DNA of 64,000 nucleotides from Chryseosolibacter sp964532595 (lineage in GTDB: Bacteria; Bacteroidota; Bacteroidia; Cytophagales; Cyclobacteriaceae). Position numbers and translations under genes: made by a program. Below, piece after piece: positions 1 through 12,400 of this stretch. The stretch is from the NCBI GenBank assembly GCA_964532595.1, contig CAZHIQ010000017.1, positions 1-64,000 on the forward strand. The letters run 5' to 3'. Position 1 is the stretch's first letter. Each line of letters opens with the position of its first letter. The notes below the pieces were generated by a model, which ran no database searches, had not been told where the DNA came from, and saw only the letters and a program-made list of their open reading frames with translations.

Positions 1-55
1 GCAGGCGTCCCTTGTACTTCGTACTTTAATAATGCGGGAGTAGCTCAGTTGGTAG
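1..55 (+). repeat. Direct repeat, copy 1 (spans the 5' end of a tRNA-Gly copy)
   Basis: These 55 bases are identical to 161-215. The unit covers about 33 bases of upstream flank plus the first 22 bases of tRNA-Gly. It starts at the window edge, so it may extend further upstream; copy 2 is preceded by a GC palindrome (148-161). Confidence 0.95.
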
Positions 56-90
56 TCCGCCGCGGCGGATCCAAGCTACAGGTCGCGAGT
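34..90 (+). pseudogene. Broken tRNA-Gly copy with a palindrome in place of the D-arm/anticodon-stem segment
   Basis: Bases 34-55 equal the first 22 bases of the intact tRNA-Gly at 194. Similarity then stops: 15 bases holding the palindrome TCCGCCGCGGCGGA (56-69) stand where the intact gene has 12 bases (216-227). It resumes at 71-90, which match 228-247 at 18 of 20 positions. The T-arm and the 3' acceptor strand are missing, so this copy cannot form a tRNA. After base 90 the sequence is unrelated to tRNA; a frame stays open from about 82 to 190, but I do not recognise its product. Confidence 0.85.
56..69. repeat. GC-rich palindrome (REP-like), copy A
   Basis: TCCGCCGCGGCGGA is a perfect inverted repeat. 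It sits exactly at the break of the tRNA-Gly partial copy. It is closely similar to the palindrome at 148-161 (shared core CCGCC-N2-GGCGG). Confidence 0.8.
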
Positions 91-147
91 TATTTGAAAT
101 ATTTAGAAGAACAGGGCTCCGAAGCGAGTGAAGCAAAGCTCGTACTT

Positions 148-161
148 CCCGCCACGGCGGG
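148..161. repeat. GC-rich palindrome (REP-like), copy B
   Basis: CCCGCCACGGCGGG has six-base arms around AC. It abuts the second copy of the 55-base direct repeat. The short motif CGTACTT occurs three times around it (141, 173 region, 180 region). Confidence 0.75.
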
Positions 162-215
162 CAGGCGTCCCTTGTACTTCGTACTTTAATAATGCGGGAG
201 TAGCTCAGTTGGTAG
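161..215 (+). repeat. Direct repeat, copy 2 (5' flank and 5' end of intact tRNA-Gly)
   Basis: Identical to 1-55 with a 160-base offset. Here the repeat runs on into a complete tRNA-Gly, so this is the parental or functional copy. Confidence 0.95.
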
Positions 216-266
216 AGCGATAGCCTTCCAAGCTATAGGTCGCGGGTTCGAACCTCGTCTCCCGCT
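194..266 (+). tRNA. tRNA-Gly (anticodon TCC)
   Basis: 73 bases. The acceptor stem GCGGGAG (194-200) pairs with CTCCCGC (259-265), with discriminator T266. The D-arm is normal (GCTCAGTTGGTAGAGC). The anticodon stem is ATAGC/GCTAT with loop CTTCCAA, so the anticodon TCC is at 227-229. The T-arm holds GGTTCGAACC. No CCA is encoded. The order Gly-Thr-tuf matches the glyT-thrT-tufB arrangement known from E. coli. Confidence 0.97.
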
Positions 267-334
267 CACTTCGGAATCAGGCATGAAGTGGGCTCTGGCT
301 AGCCGGCGCTTGCGGCGGTCTGGAGCCGGCAACT

Positions 335-406
<72 letters not shown>

Positions 407-756
407 CTGCAGATGAAGGGCGGAAGAAAGGCGGGAGAGGCCTCCTTCCGGTGTAGTGACAGTACACGTCCATTCAGTGCTATAGCGGCAGGGCACCAAC
501 GTCGGTAAGGCGCCTATCGGCTGACCGGTGCAAGAGCCGGTGAAGTGCTTGTTTTCGAAACCTGTGCGATGTGACCATGCAAGCTCCTTTGGGGGCGGGA
601 TGGTTATTGACACGGGGTTTTTTAATTATTAAGAAGTCAAACCCTTTTCAAGAGGCTTAAAATGTTTAGGGTGTGGTTCTCTCTCGGGAGGATTCAGATT
701 GAAGAAAAAATTAACTTAAACACTTTATACTTTAAACTTTAAAGGGATTTTCAAAT
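407..756 (+). other. 350-base spacer between tRNA-Thr and tuf, with possible RNA structure
   Basis: I see no protein gene here. The first two thirds can fold: GTGTA/TACAC around 451-467, and a longer hairpin within about 492-531 whose arms GCACC/GGTGC enclose GTCGGT/GCTGAC. A GC-rich stretch near 590-600 is followed by an AT-rich leader (610-756) just before the tuf start. It is unusually long for a tRNA-tuf spacer. It may be a leader or small RNA, but I cannot assign it to a known family. Confidence 0.4.
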
Positions 757-1944
757 ATGGCTAAAGAACAATTCGATCGGTCGAAACCACACGTAAACAT
801 CGGTACCATCGGTCACGTTGACCACGGTAAGACTACCCTTACTGCGGCAATCTCTAAAGTCCTTGCTGACAAGGGCCTGGCTTCCATGCGCGATTTCTCT
901 TCTATTGATAACGCTCCTGAAGAAAAAGAACGGGGTATTACCATCAACACTTCACACGTCGAGTACGCTACTGAGAAGCGTCACTATGCGCACGTTGACT
1001 GTCCTGGTCACGCCGACTATGTGAAGAACATGGTTACGGGTGCTGCCCAGATGGACGGTGCTATTCTTGTGGTAGCAGCAACGGATGGTCCGATGCCTCA
1101 GACTCGTGAGCACATCCTGCTTGCTCGTCAGGTAGGTGTACCTGCACTTGTAGTATTCATGAACAAGGTTGACCTTGTTGATGATCCTGAGCTTCTCGAC
1201 CTCGTTGAAATGGAAGTTCGCGAACTTATGTCTGCTTACGATTTCCCTGGTGATACTATGCCGGTGATCCGTGGCTCCGCTCTTGGTGCGCTGAATGGCG
1301 AGCCGAAGTGGGTTGAGAAAGTAGAAGAACTTATGAACGCTGTGGATGAGCACATCCCCGTTCCGACTCGTCTGGTCGACAAGGATTTCCTTATGCCTGT
1401 TGAGGACGTATTTTCTATCACAGGTCGCGGTACGGTTGTAACCGGTCGTATTGAGCGCGGTGTGATTAAGACAGGTGATCCTGTTCAGATCCTGGGTATG
1501 GGTGCAGAAAACCTTTCTTCTACCGTAACGGGTGTTGAGATGTTCCGCAAAATCCTCGACAGAGGTGAAGCTGGTGATAACGCTGGTTTGCTCCTGCGTG
1601 GTATTGAGAAGGATCAGATCCGTCGTGGTATGGTTATCTGTAAGCCTAACTCAGTAACTCCTCACTCCAAGTTCAAGGCTGAGGTTTACGTTCTGTCGAA
1701 AGAGGAAGGTGGTCGCCACACTCCTTTCTTCAACAAGTACCGTCCTCAGTTCTACTTCCGTACAACTGACGTTACCGGAGAGATTAAACTCCCTGCAGGC
1801 GTTGAGATGGTTATGCCTGGCGACAATATCTCTATTGAGGTTGAGTTGATCAACAAGATCGCTATGGAGAAAGGTCTCCGTTTCGCTATCCGCGAAGGTG
1901 GCCGTACCGTAGGATCGGGTCAGGTAACCGAAATCATCGAATAA
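757..1944 (+). CDS. tuf: Elongation factor Tu
   Basis: GTPase that carries aminoacyl-tRNA to the ribosomal A site. The protein has 395 residues, the normal length. The G-domain motifs are intact: P-loop GHVDHGKT (19-26), switch-I RGITI (59-63), DCPGH (81-85) and NKVD (136-139). Domains II and III follow to the C-terminal VTEIIE. The ATG start is set by the conserved MAKEQFDRSKPHVNIGTIGH beginning. It lies downstream of tRNA-Gly/tRNA-Thr, as in many bacteria, and is closed by a strong terminator 30 bases after the stop. The upstream sequence is A/T-rich with no Shine-Dalgarno site, as usual in Bacteroidota. Confidence 0.99.
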   Translation: MAKEQFDRSKPHVNIGTIGHVDHGKTTLTAAISKVLADKGLASMRDFSSIDNAPEEKERGITINTSHVEYATEKRHYAHVDCPGHADYVKNMVTGAAQMDGAILVVAATDGPMPQTREHILLARQVGVPALVVFMNKVDLVDDPELLDLVEMEVRELMSAYDFPGDTMPVIRGSALGALNGEPKWVEKVEELMNAVDEHIPVPTRLVDKDFLMPVEDVFSITGRGTVVTGRIERGVIKTGDPVQILGMGAENLSSTVTGVEMFRKILDRGEAGDNAGLLLRGIEKDQIRRGMVICKPNSVTPHSKFKAEVYVLSKEEGGRHTPFFNKYRPQFYFRTTDVTGEIKLPAGVEMVMPGDNISIEVELINKIAMEKGLRFAIREGGRTVGSGQVTEIIE

Positions 1945-1973
1945 AACCCTGATTGCCTTTGGGTAAGCAATAG

Positions 1974-2014
1974 AAAGCGTTTCTGAGATTTTTCTCAGAA
2001 ACGCTTTTGTTTTT
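1974..2014 (+). terminator. Rho-independent terminator of tuf
   Basis: A perfect 15-base stem, 1974-1988 with 1993-2007, has a TTTT loop and is followed by T-rich sequence. The T-rich tail also supplies the TTTG -33 element of the next promoter (2006-2009), so tuf termination and the secE-operon promoter are interlocked. Confidence 0.93.
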
Positions 2015-2036
2015 AGGTCAGTTTGCTCTACCTTTG
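2006..2036 (+). promoter_or_regulatory. Bacteroidota-type promoter for tRNA-Trp/secE-nusG operon
   Basis: TTTG (2006-2009), a 19-base spacer and TACCTTTG (2029-2036) match the Bacteroidota sigma consensus (-33 TTTG, -7 TAnnTTTG). The 18 bases from the -7 element onward (TACCTTTGCAGTCCTTTT) differ by one base from those of the rplC promoter at 27908. Confidence 0.8.
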
Positions 2037-2122
2037 CAGTCCTTTTGGGCTGAGTGTGCGGGTGCAACTCGGGTGGGCTAAGGCCCTGAGGAGCAGAGGG
2101 GGAGCGGTGCTGAATTAAACAA

Positions 2123-2167
2123 ACGGGTGTAGCTCATCCCCGATAAAATCGGGAGGTAGAGTAGCGG
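2123..2167 (+). pseudogene. Broken tRNA-Trp copy with hairpin insertion in the D-loop
   Basis: Bases 2123-2136 and 2155-2167 match the first 30 bases of the intact tRNA-Trp (2196-2209 and 2213-2225). Between them the three D-loop bases ATT are replaced by the 18-base palindrome TCCCCGATAAAATCGGGA (2137-2154). After 2167 the match ends, so the anticodon, T-arm and 3' acceptor are absent. The copy begins exactly 73 bases, one tRNA length, before the intact gene. Confidence 0.85.
2137..2154. repeat. Palindromic insertion in tRNA-Trp copy
   Basis: TCCCCGATAAAATCGGGA has arms CCCGAT (2139-2144) and ATCGGG (2148-2153) around AAA. It lies between otherwise continuous tRNA-Trp sequence, at the D-loop. 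Confidence 0.8.
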
Positions 2168-2195
2168 AGGGAGAAACCCTTCAGACCCATTAAAA

Positions 2196-2268
2196 ACGGG
2201 TGTAGCTCAATTGGTAGAGTAGCGGTCTCCAAAACCGTTGGCTGGGAGTTCGAGTCTCTCCACCCGTG
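2196..2268 (+). tRNA. tRNA-Trp (anticodon CCA)
   Basis: 73 bases. The acceptor stem ACGGGTG (2196-2202) pairs with CACCCGT (2261-2267), with discriminator G2268. The anticodon stem GCGGT/ACCGT closes the loop CTCCAAA, giving CCA at 2229-2231. The T-arm contains GAGTTCGAGTC. It lies in the leader of secE-nusG, a common arrangement in Bacteroidota. Confidence 0.97.
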
Positions 2269-2396
2269 CAAGAGTGAAACGAATTATTGGACTGGGTAGG
2301 TTTGAGCCTGCCTCCTGACGGGAACGCGGGGGGACGCCACCCGGGCCGGGAAGAAACGAATCAGGCGAGGATTTCCACCCGAGCAACCAAGCAACC

Positions 2397-2588
2397 ATGG
2401 AGAAATTAACGACTTATTTTCGGGAGTCCTGGGACGAGATCAAGAACAAGGTAACCTGGTCTAAGTTCAGCGAACTGCAGTCCAGCGCCATCCTGGTGCT
2501 GGTAGCGTCAACCATTTTCGCCCTGTTGATCGGCGCGATTGATTGGGTATTCAAGACCGGTTTGCAGTGGTTTTATACTGAATTTTAA
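2397..2588 (+). CDS. secE: Preprotein translocase subunit SecE
   Basis: Small essential subunit of the SecYEG channel in the inner membrane. The 63-residue protein is of the short type with a single membrane span (about residues 31-56), preceded by the amphipathic cytoplasmic helix FRESWDEIKNKVTWSKFSEL, in which the KVTW motif is the family's contact with SecY. It comes directly before nusG, the almost universal order. The spacer from tRNA-Trp (128 bases) is GC-rich and holds nothing I recognise. Confidence 0.95.
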   Translation: MEKLTTYFRESWDEIKNKVTWSKFSELQSSAILVLVASTIFALLIGAIDWVFKTGLQWFYTEF

Positions 2589-2599
2589 TCATTTGAGGA

Positions 2600-3157
2600 A
2601 TGGGTGAACTGAAGTGGTACGTTCTCAGGGTTGTCAGTGGCCAGGAAAAGAAGGTTAAATCCTACCTGGAGACTGAGATCGAACGTTCGAAACTGGCGGA
2701 AGCGATTCCGCAGGTACTCATTCCGTCGGAGAAGGTGTACGAAATGCGCAATGGGAAGAAGCGTGTGCGTGAGCGCAACTTTTTTCCCGGTTACGTGCTG
2801 ATTTCGGCAGATTTAACCAACGGTGAGGCCTATCACGCGGTGAATAATATACCGGGTGTAATTGGCTTCCTGGGCAATAATGGTACAGGTTCTTCCAAGG
2901 AGCCGGTAGCCCTTCGTCAATCGGAGGTGAACCGGATTCTCGGTAAGGTAGATGAAATAGACGAATTCGAAGTCAAGTTGGAAACACCCTTCATCAAGGG
3001 TGAGTCCGTGAAGGTAATGGATGGTCCGTTTAGCGGATTTACCGGAACCGTGGAAGAGATCTTTGAAGACAAGAAGAAACTCAACGTTATGGTGAAGATC
3101 TTCGGCCGGAATACGCCGGTTGAATTGAGCTACATGCAGGTTGAGAAGTTAGATTAA
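2600..3157 (+). CDS. nusG: Transcription termination/antitermination factor NusG
   Basis: Binds the RNA polymerase clamp and suppresses pausing; its KOW domain contacts Rho or ribosomal S10. The protein has 185 residues. The NGN domain begins with KWYVLRVVSGQEKKV and includes FFPGYVLI; the C-terminal KOW domain contains GPFSGFTGTVEEIFEDKKKL (about 135-160). It is the second gene of the secE operon and stands immediately before rplK, as expected. Confidence 0.97.
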   Translation: MGELKWYVLRVVSGQEKKVKSYLETEIERSKLAEAIPQVLIPSEKVYEMRNGKKRVRERNFFPGYVLISADLTNGEAYHAVNNIPGVIGFLGNNGTGSSKEPVALRQSEVNRILGKVDEIDEFEVKLETPFIKGESVKVMDGPFSGFTGTVEEIFEDKKKLNVMVKIFGRNTPVELSYMQVEKLD

Positions 3158-3176
3158 GATTTTTTGAGTCAGCATT

Positions 3177-3620
3177 ATGGCAAAGCAAGTAACAGGTTAT
3201 CTAAAGCTACAGGTTAAAGGCGGGCAGGCCAATCCGGCCCCTCCGATCGGGCCTGCACTGGGTTCCAAGGGTCTTAACATTATGGACTTTTGCAAGCAGT
3301 TCAACGCCCGTACGCAAGACAAGCAGGGTCAGGTACTGCCGGTATTGGTTACCATTTATAATGATAAGTCGTTTGACTTCGTAATCAAGACCCCTCCGGC
3401 GGCAATTCTGATTATGGATGCCGTGAAGAAACAAAAGGGCTCAGCCCAGCCCAAGACGGTGAAGATTGGTTCGATCACCTGGGATCAGGTGAAGACTATC
3501 GCCGAAACAAAAATGCCCGACCTGAATGCTTTCACGATAGAGGCGGCTATGAAGATGGTAGCGGGAACGGCCCGCAGCCTGGGCGTTACTGTTTCGGGAG
3601 CCGCTCCCTGGGAAAAATAA
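3177..3620 (+). CDS. rplK: 50S ribosomal protein L11
   Basis: Part of the GTPase-associated centre on 23S rRNA with L10 and L7/L12; needed for stringent-response sensing by RelA-type enzymes. The protein has 147 residues. It carries the proline-rich N-terminal motif NPAPPIGPALG and the C-terminal rRNA-binding domain ending in GTARSLGVTVSG. It starts 19 bases after nusG and is followed by rplA after 11 bases. Confidence 0.98.
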   Translation: MAKQVTGYLKLQVKGGQANPAPPIGPALGSKGLNIMDFCKQFNARTQDKQGQVLPVLVTIYNDKSFDFVIKTPPAAILIMDAVKKQKGSAQPKTVKIGSITWDQVKTIAETKMPDLNAFTIEAAMKMVAGTARSLGVTVSGAAPWEK

Positions 3621-3631
3621 TTCTTACGACA

Positions 3632-4333
3632 ATGGCAAAGAAAATCTCCAAGAACAGAAAAGCTGTTTTAGCGAAGTACGATCCGAAGAAATTATATACG
3701 CTCGAGGAAGCCGCTCAAGTGATAAAGGATATCACTTTTACCAAGTTTGATGCTTCTGTAGACATCGACGTCCGTCTGGGGGTTGACCCTAAGAAGGCCG
3801 ATCAAATGGTGCGCGGTGTGGTTACGCTGCCCCACGGAATCGGTAAGACGGTACGCGTGCTGGTACTTGCTACACCTGACAAACATCAGGAGGCTAAAGA
3901 CGCCGGTGCTGACCACGTCGGTCTTGATGATTACATCGCGAAAATTGAAGGTGGCTGGACAGATGTTGATGTGATTATCTGTACTCCTACCGTAATGGCA
4001 AAAGTCGGTAAGCTCGGTAAAGTGCTCGGGCCGCGCGGACTTATGCCGAACCCTAAATCAGGAACTGTTACGCTCGAAGTCGGTAAAGCCGTGAAAGAAG
4101 TGAAAGCCGGTAAAATCGATTTCAAAGTTGATAAACAAGGTATCATCCATGTCGGCATTGGCAAAGCTTCCTTCCCGATTGAAGCCATTCGGGACAATGC
4201 TGCAGAAATGATCCAAACGTTAGCTAAGCTCAAACCGTCCTCAGCGAAAGGCGCGTATTTTAAAAGCATTACGCTGTCTACTACGATGAGTCCGGGTGTC
4301 TCGGTTGACGCTAATTCAATTGCTGGTATTTAA
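3632..4333 (+). CDS. rplA: 50S ribosomal protein L1
   Basis: Forms the L1 stalk that moves deacylated tRNA out of the E site; in many bacteria it also represses its own rplKA mRNA. The protein has 233 residues, the normal length, with the signature GPRGLMPNPKSGTVT near residue 130. The 11-base gap to rplK suggests translational coupling. I could not identify an L1-binding mimic in the mRNA by eye. Confidence 0.98.
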   Translation: MAKKISKNRKAVLAKYDPKKLYTLEEAAQVIKDITFTKFDASVDIDVRLGVDPKKADQMVRGVVTLPHGIGKTVRVLVLATPDKHQEAKDAGADHVGLDDYIAKIEGGWTDVDVIICTPTVMAKVGKLGKVLGPRGLMPNPKSGTVTLEVGKAVKEVKAGKIDFKVDKQGIIHVGIGKASFPIEAIRDNAAEMIQTLAKLKPSSAKGAYFKSITLSTTMSPGVSVDANSIAGI

Positions 4334-4344
4334 GCTTTAACGAA

Positions 4345-4878
4345 ATGACCAGAGAAGAAAAAGCAAGAGTTATTGAAGAGCTTTCCGAGAAGTTTGCCAC
4401 TAACGCCCACTTCTACATTACCGACGCGTCGGGATTTACTGTAGAGCAGGTGAACCAGCTGAGAAGAATGTGCTTCAAGAGCGGTGTGGAGTATCGCGTA
4501 TACAAGAATACGCTGATCCGTAAGGCGCTTGAAAGACAGGAAGGAACGGATTTTTCACCCTTGTTCGATGTCCTGAACGGCTTTTCGGGTGTCATGTTCT
4601 CGAAAGAGACAGGCAACCTGCCGGGCAAGGTTATCCGCGAGTTCCGTACAAAGTTGGAAGGCAAACCCGTGCTGAAAGGCGCTTCAATCGACTCCTCCAT
4701 TTATATCGGTGACGAGCATCTTCCCATGTTGGCAGAGCTCAAATCGAAGAACGAGCTTATCGGCGATGTTATCGCCCTGCTGCAGTCTCCTGCGAAGAAC
4801 GTTATCTCCGCCCTGCAGAGTGGCAAGAACACCGTTGCTGGCTTGCTCAAAGCGCTGGAGGAGCGCGAAACCAAGTAA
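4345..4878 (+). CDS. rplJ: 50S ribosomal protein L10
   Basis: Anchors the L7/L12 dimers to 23S rRNA at the stalk base. The protein has 177 residues. It begins MTREEKARVIEELSEKF and has the family's N-terminal rRNA-binding domain (YRVYKNTLIRKAL) and C-terminal helix LLKALEERE, which receives L7/L12. It is followed by rplL after 41 bases. Confidence 0.97.
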   Translation: MTREEKARVIEELSEKFATNAHFYITDASGFTVEQVNQLRRMCFKSGVEYRVYKNTLIRKALERQEGTDFSPLFDVLNGFSGVMFSKETGNLPGKVIREFRTKLEGKPVLKGASIDSSIYIGDEHLPMLAELKSKNELIGDVIALLQSPAKNVISALQSGKNTVAGLLKALEERETK

Positions 4879-4919
4879 AAATCTTTTAACAATCCTGAAT
4901 CAATTAAATTTTTGTAAAA

Positions 4920-5300
4920 ATGGCTGATATTAAAGCTCTTGGAGATCAACTCGTTGAACTCACTGTAAAAGAAGTTAACGAATTAGCTTCTTACCTGAAG
5001 GAAACTTATGGCATCGAGCCCGCGGCTGCTGCCGTTGCTGTTGCCGGTCCTGCTGGTGGAGCTGGTGCTGGTGCTGCTGCTGAGGAAAAAACCAACTTCG
5101 ACGTTGTCCTCAAATCAGCCGGCGCTAACAAACTCCAGATCGTTAAGCTGGTGAAAGAACTCAGCGGCCTGGGTCTGAAAGAAGCGAAGGATCTTGTTGA
5201 TGGCGCTCCTAAAACCATTAAGGAAGGTCTGCCTAAAGACGAAGCTGAAAACCTTAAGAAGCAGCTCACAGAAGCCGGTGCTGAAGTTGAGTTGAAGTAA
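4920..5300 (+). CDS. rplL: 50S ribosomal protein L7/L12
   Basis: The stalk protein that recruits translation factors. The 126-residue protein has an N-terminal dimerisation helix (about 1-32), a flexible Ala/Gly hinge (33-58) and a C-terminal domain with the factor-binding motif KIVKLVKELSGLGLKEAKDL-like helices near 80-95. It is followed by a 184-base structured spacer before rpoB. Confidence 0.98.
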   Translation: MADIKALGDQLVELTVKEVNELASYLKETYGIEPAAAAVAVAGPAGGAGAGAAAEEKTNFDVVLKSAGANKLQIVKLVKELSGLGLKEAKDLVDGAPKTIKEGLPKDEAENLKKQLTEAGAEVELK

Positions 5301-5484
5301 TCTGCTTGAGGAACAGAGTTTCTCTGACAGCTTCGGTTAGACCCTGTGTCTGATTCGAACCCTGCTTCTGTAGGGTAGAATGAGACGGGGTCTATCCCTA
5401 TTTATAGCCTGCGGCGCAACCCCGAACCAACAGAGCATTCGCGATTGTTCTAGTCCAGGATTACAAACTTAAACGAAACACACC
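5301..5484 (+). promoter_or_regulatory. rplL-rpoB spacer with nested hairpins
   Basis: A small hairpin CAGAG/CTCTG (5314-5326) is followed by a larger fold. Its outer arms AGACCC (5339-5344) and GGGTCT (5388-5393), continued by GTCT/AGAC (5348-5351/5383-5386), enclose ACCCT/AGGGT (5359-5363/5372-5376). There is no T-run, so it is not a classic terminator. In E. coli the same spacer holds an attenuator and an RNase III site; a similar role here is inference. Confidence 0.55.
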
Positions 5485-9357
<3,873 letters not shown>

Positions 9358-9366
9358 GAACCACAT

Positions 9367-9402
9367 CAGCACCGCGAGCCTGCAAACAGCAGGCTGCGGC
9401 TG
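9367..9402 (+). other. Hairpin between rpoB and rpoC
   Basis: AGCCTGC (9377-9383) pairs with GCAGGCT (9389-9395) around AAACA, extended by CCGC/GCGG (9372-9375/9396-9399). No T-run follows, so it more likely acts in mRNA processing or stability than as a terminator. Confidence 0.55.
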
Positions 9403-9447
9403 ATTAAAAGAAGTGGTGTTAACTTGTAATAACTGAAAACCCGGAAT

Positions 9448-12400
9448 ATGTCTTTCAGAAAAAATAAAAAGATCAACAACGATTTCTCGAAGATCACCAT
9501 CAGCCTGGCTTCGCCCGAATCAATTCTGGAAAGCTCCCATGGTGAGGTGACGCAGCCGGAGACGATCAACTACCGGACCTACAAACCCGAGATGGGTGGG
9601 TTGTTCTGCGAAAGGATCTTCGGCCCTGTGAAGGACTGGGAATGTCATTGTGGAAAGTATAAGCGTATTCGCTATAAGGGTATCATCTGCGACCGCTGTG
9701 GCGTAGAGGTTACCGAGAAGAAGGTGCGGCGTGAGCGTATGGGACACATCGAACTGGTGGTGCCCGTAGCGCATATCTGGTATTTCCGCTCGCTGCCGAA
9801 TAAGATTGGATATCTGATCGGACTTCCTACCAAGAAGCTGGATCAGATTATTTACTATGAACGCTATGTCGTAATTCAACCGGGTATTAAGGAAGAGGAC
9901 GGTATCAACCGACTTGATTTCCTCACGGAAGAAGAATACCTCGATATCGTTGATAAACTCCCTCGTGAGAATCAGTTGCTCGACGACAACGATCCTAAGA
10001 AGTTTATCGCCAAGATGGGGGCCGAGGCCCTTGAAATGCTCCTGGCGCGTACGGAGCTCGATACGCTTTCGTACGAACTTCGCCATCAGGCGGCTACTGA
10101 TACTTCGCAGCAACGCAAGGCCGAGGCGCTTAAGCGCCTGAAAGTGGTTGAGGCGTTCCGTGAAGCTCGCACCCGCATTGAAAACCGTCCTGAGTGGATG
10201 GTGATTAAGATGGTCCCGGTAATTCCGCCGGAACTGCGTCCGCTCGTGCCGTTGGATGGAGGTCGCTTTGCGACGTCCGACCTCAACGACCTGTATCGCA
10301 GGGTGATTATCCGCAATAACCGCCTCAAGCGTCTGATCGATATCAAAGCCCCCGAAGTGATTCTCCGCAACGAGAAACGCATGCTTCAAGAGGCTGTTGA
10401 TTCTCTGTTCGATAACTCCCGCAAGGTGAATGCTGTGCGCTCCGATGGAAACCGCGCCCTGAAATCACTTAGCGACATGCTCAAAGGAAAGCAAGGACGC
10501 TTCCGTCAGAACCTTCTCGGTAAACGCGTCGACTACTCAGGTCGTTCGGTTATCGTGGTGGGTCCGGAGTTGAAGCTCCATGAGTGTGGTTTGCCGAAAG
10601 ACATGGCGGCAGAGTTGTTTAAGCCGTTTATCATTCGGAAGCTTATAGAAAGAGGTATAGTCAAGACGGTGAAGTCGGCGAAGAAAATCGTCGATCGTAA
10701 GGATCCGGTTATCTGGGATATTCTCGAGAATGTATTGAAAGGACACCCGGTTCTTTTGAACCGCGCTCCTACGCTTCACAGACTCGGTATTCAGGCATTC
10801 CAGCCGAAACTGATCGAGGGTAAGGCTATCCAGCTGCACCCGCTTGTGTGTACGGCCTTTAACGCTGACTTTGACGGTGACCAGATGGCGGTTCACGTGC
10901 CCCTGGGGCAGGAAGCGATTCTGGAAGCATCACTTCTGATGTTGTCGTCGCACAACATTCTCAACCCGGCTAACGGTGCGCCTATTACCGTTCCTTCTCA
11001 GGACATGGTTCTCGGGCTGTACTATTTGACGAAAGGAAGGAAGTCGACACCGGAAATGCCGGTACCTGGCGAAGGCAGGAGATTCTATTCGGCCGAAGAA
11101 GTGATCATCGCGTACAACGAAAGGAAAGTATCGAAGCATGCTTACATTAAAGTGCGCGTCGAAACCCGCGATAAAGCGACCGGCGAACTTCGTAGCCAGA
11201 TTATTGACACCACCGTCGGACGCGTAATCTTTAACCAGTACGTTCCTGAGGAAGTAGGTTTTGTTGATGAACTGCTGACCAAGAAGAAGCTGCAGGGCAT
11301 TATCGCCGACGTATTCAAGCGTGCAGGTCAGGCGAAGACTGCGAAGTTCCTCGATGACATCAAGGATCTTGGATTCCAGATGGCGTACAAGGGCGGATTG
11401 TCGATGGGTCTGAACGATGTGAAGATTCCTGTTGAAAAGCAGAAGCTGGTAGCCGGAGCTCAGGAAGAAGTTGATGCCGTTTGGAACAACTATATGATGG
11501 GTCTTATCACGGATAACGAGCGCTACAATCAGGTGATCGATATCTGGACAAGAACCAACACGCTCTTGACGAATACATTGATGAAGCAACTGGAAGAAGA
11601 TAACCAGGGCTTCAACTCGATCTATATGATGATGCACTCCGGTGCACGGGGTTCGCGCGAGCAGATCCGTCAGTTGGGTGGTATGCGCGGTCTTATGGCC
11701 AAGCCGCAGAAGAACCTTGCCGGGTCGGTGGGATCAATCATCGAGAACCCGATTCTCTCCAACTTCAAGGAAGGTCTCGATGTATTGGAGTACTTTATCT
11801 CTACTCACGGTGCGCGTAAAGGTCTTGCCGATACGGCCCTCAAGACGGCCGATGCCGGATACCTGACCCGTAGGTTGGTCGATGTGGCACACGATCTCGT
11901 AATCACCGAGGAGGATTGCGGTACGCTTCGCGGTTTGAAGGTGACAGCCTTGAAAGACAACGAAGATATCGTCGAACCTTTGTCGGAGCGTATTGTCGGA
12001 CGCGTGACGGTTCACGCCGTTTACGATCCGCTTACTGAGGAAATGATCGTTGACGCCAATCAGGAAATTACCGAAGAGATTGCCCGCAAGATCGAGGATA
12101 CTGCTATTGAGGAAGTGGAGATTCGTTCACTGCTCACCTGCGAGTCGAAGATCGGTGGCTGTGCGAAGTGTTACGGACGTAACCTCGCAACCGGTCACAT
12201 GGTTCAGGCCGGAGAGGCGGTTGGAGTTATCGCCGCTCAGTCGATCGGTGAACCGGGTACCCAGCTTACTCTCCGTACGTTCCACGTAGGGGGTACGGCA
12301 TCGAATATCGCTGTCGAAGCGAACATCAAAGCGAAGTTCCCCGGTGTGGTTGAGTTTGAAGGTGTCCGCGTGGTTGAAAGCACGGACAACGATAACAACC

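Noticed and set aside
1..215. The 55-base direct repeat as a phage attachment site pair
   Set aside because: The repeats are only 160 bases apart with no integrase or cargo between them. A partial tRNA duplication with a palindrome explains them better.
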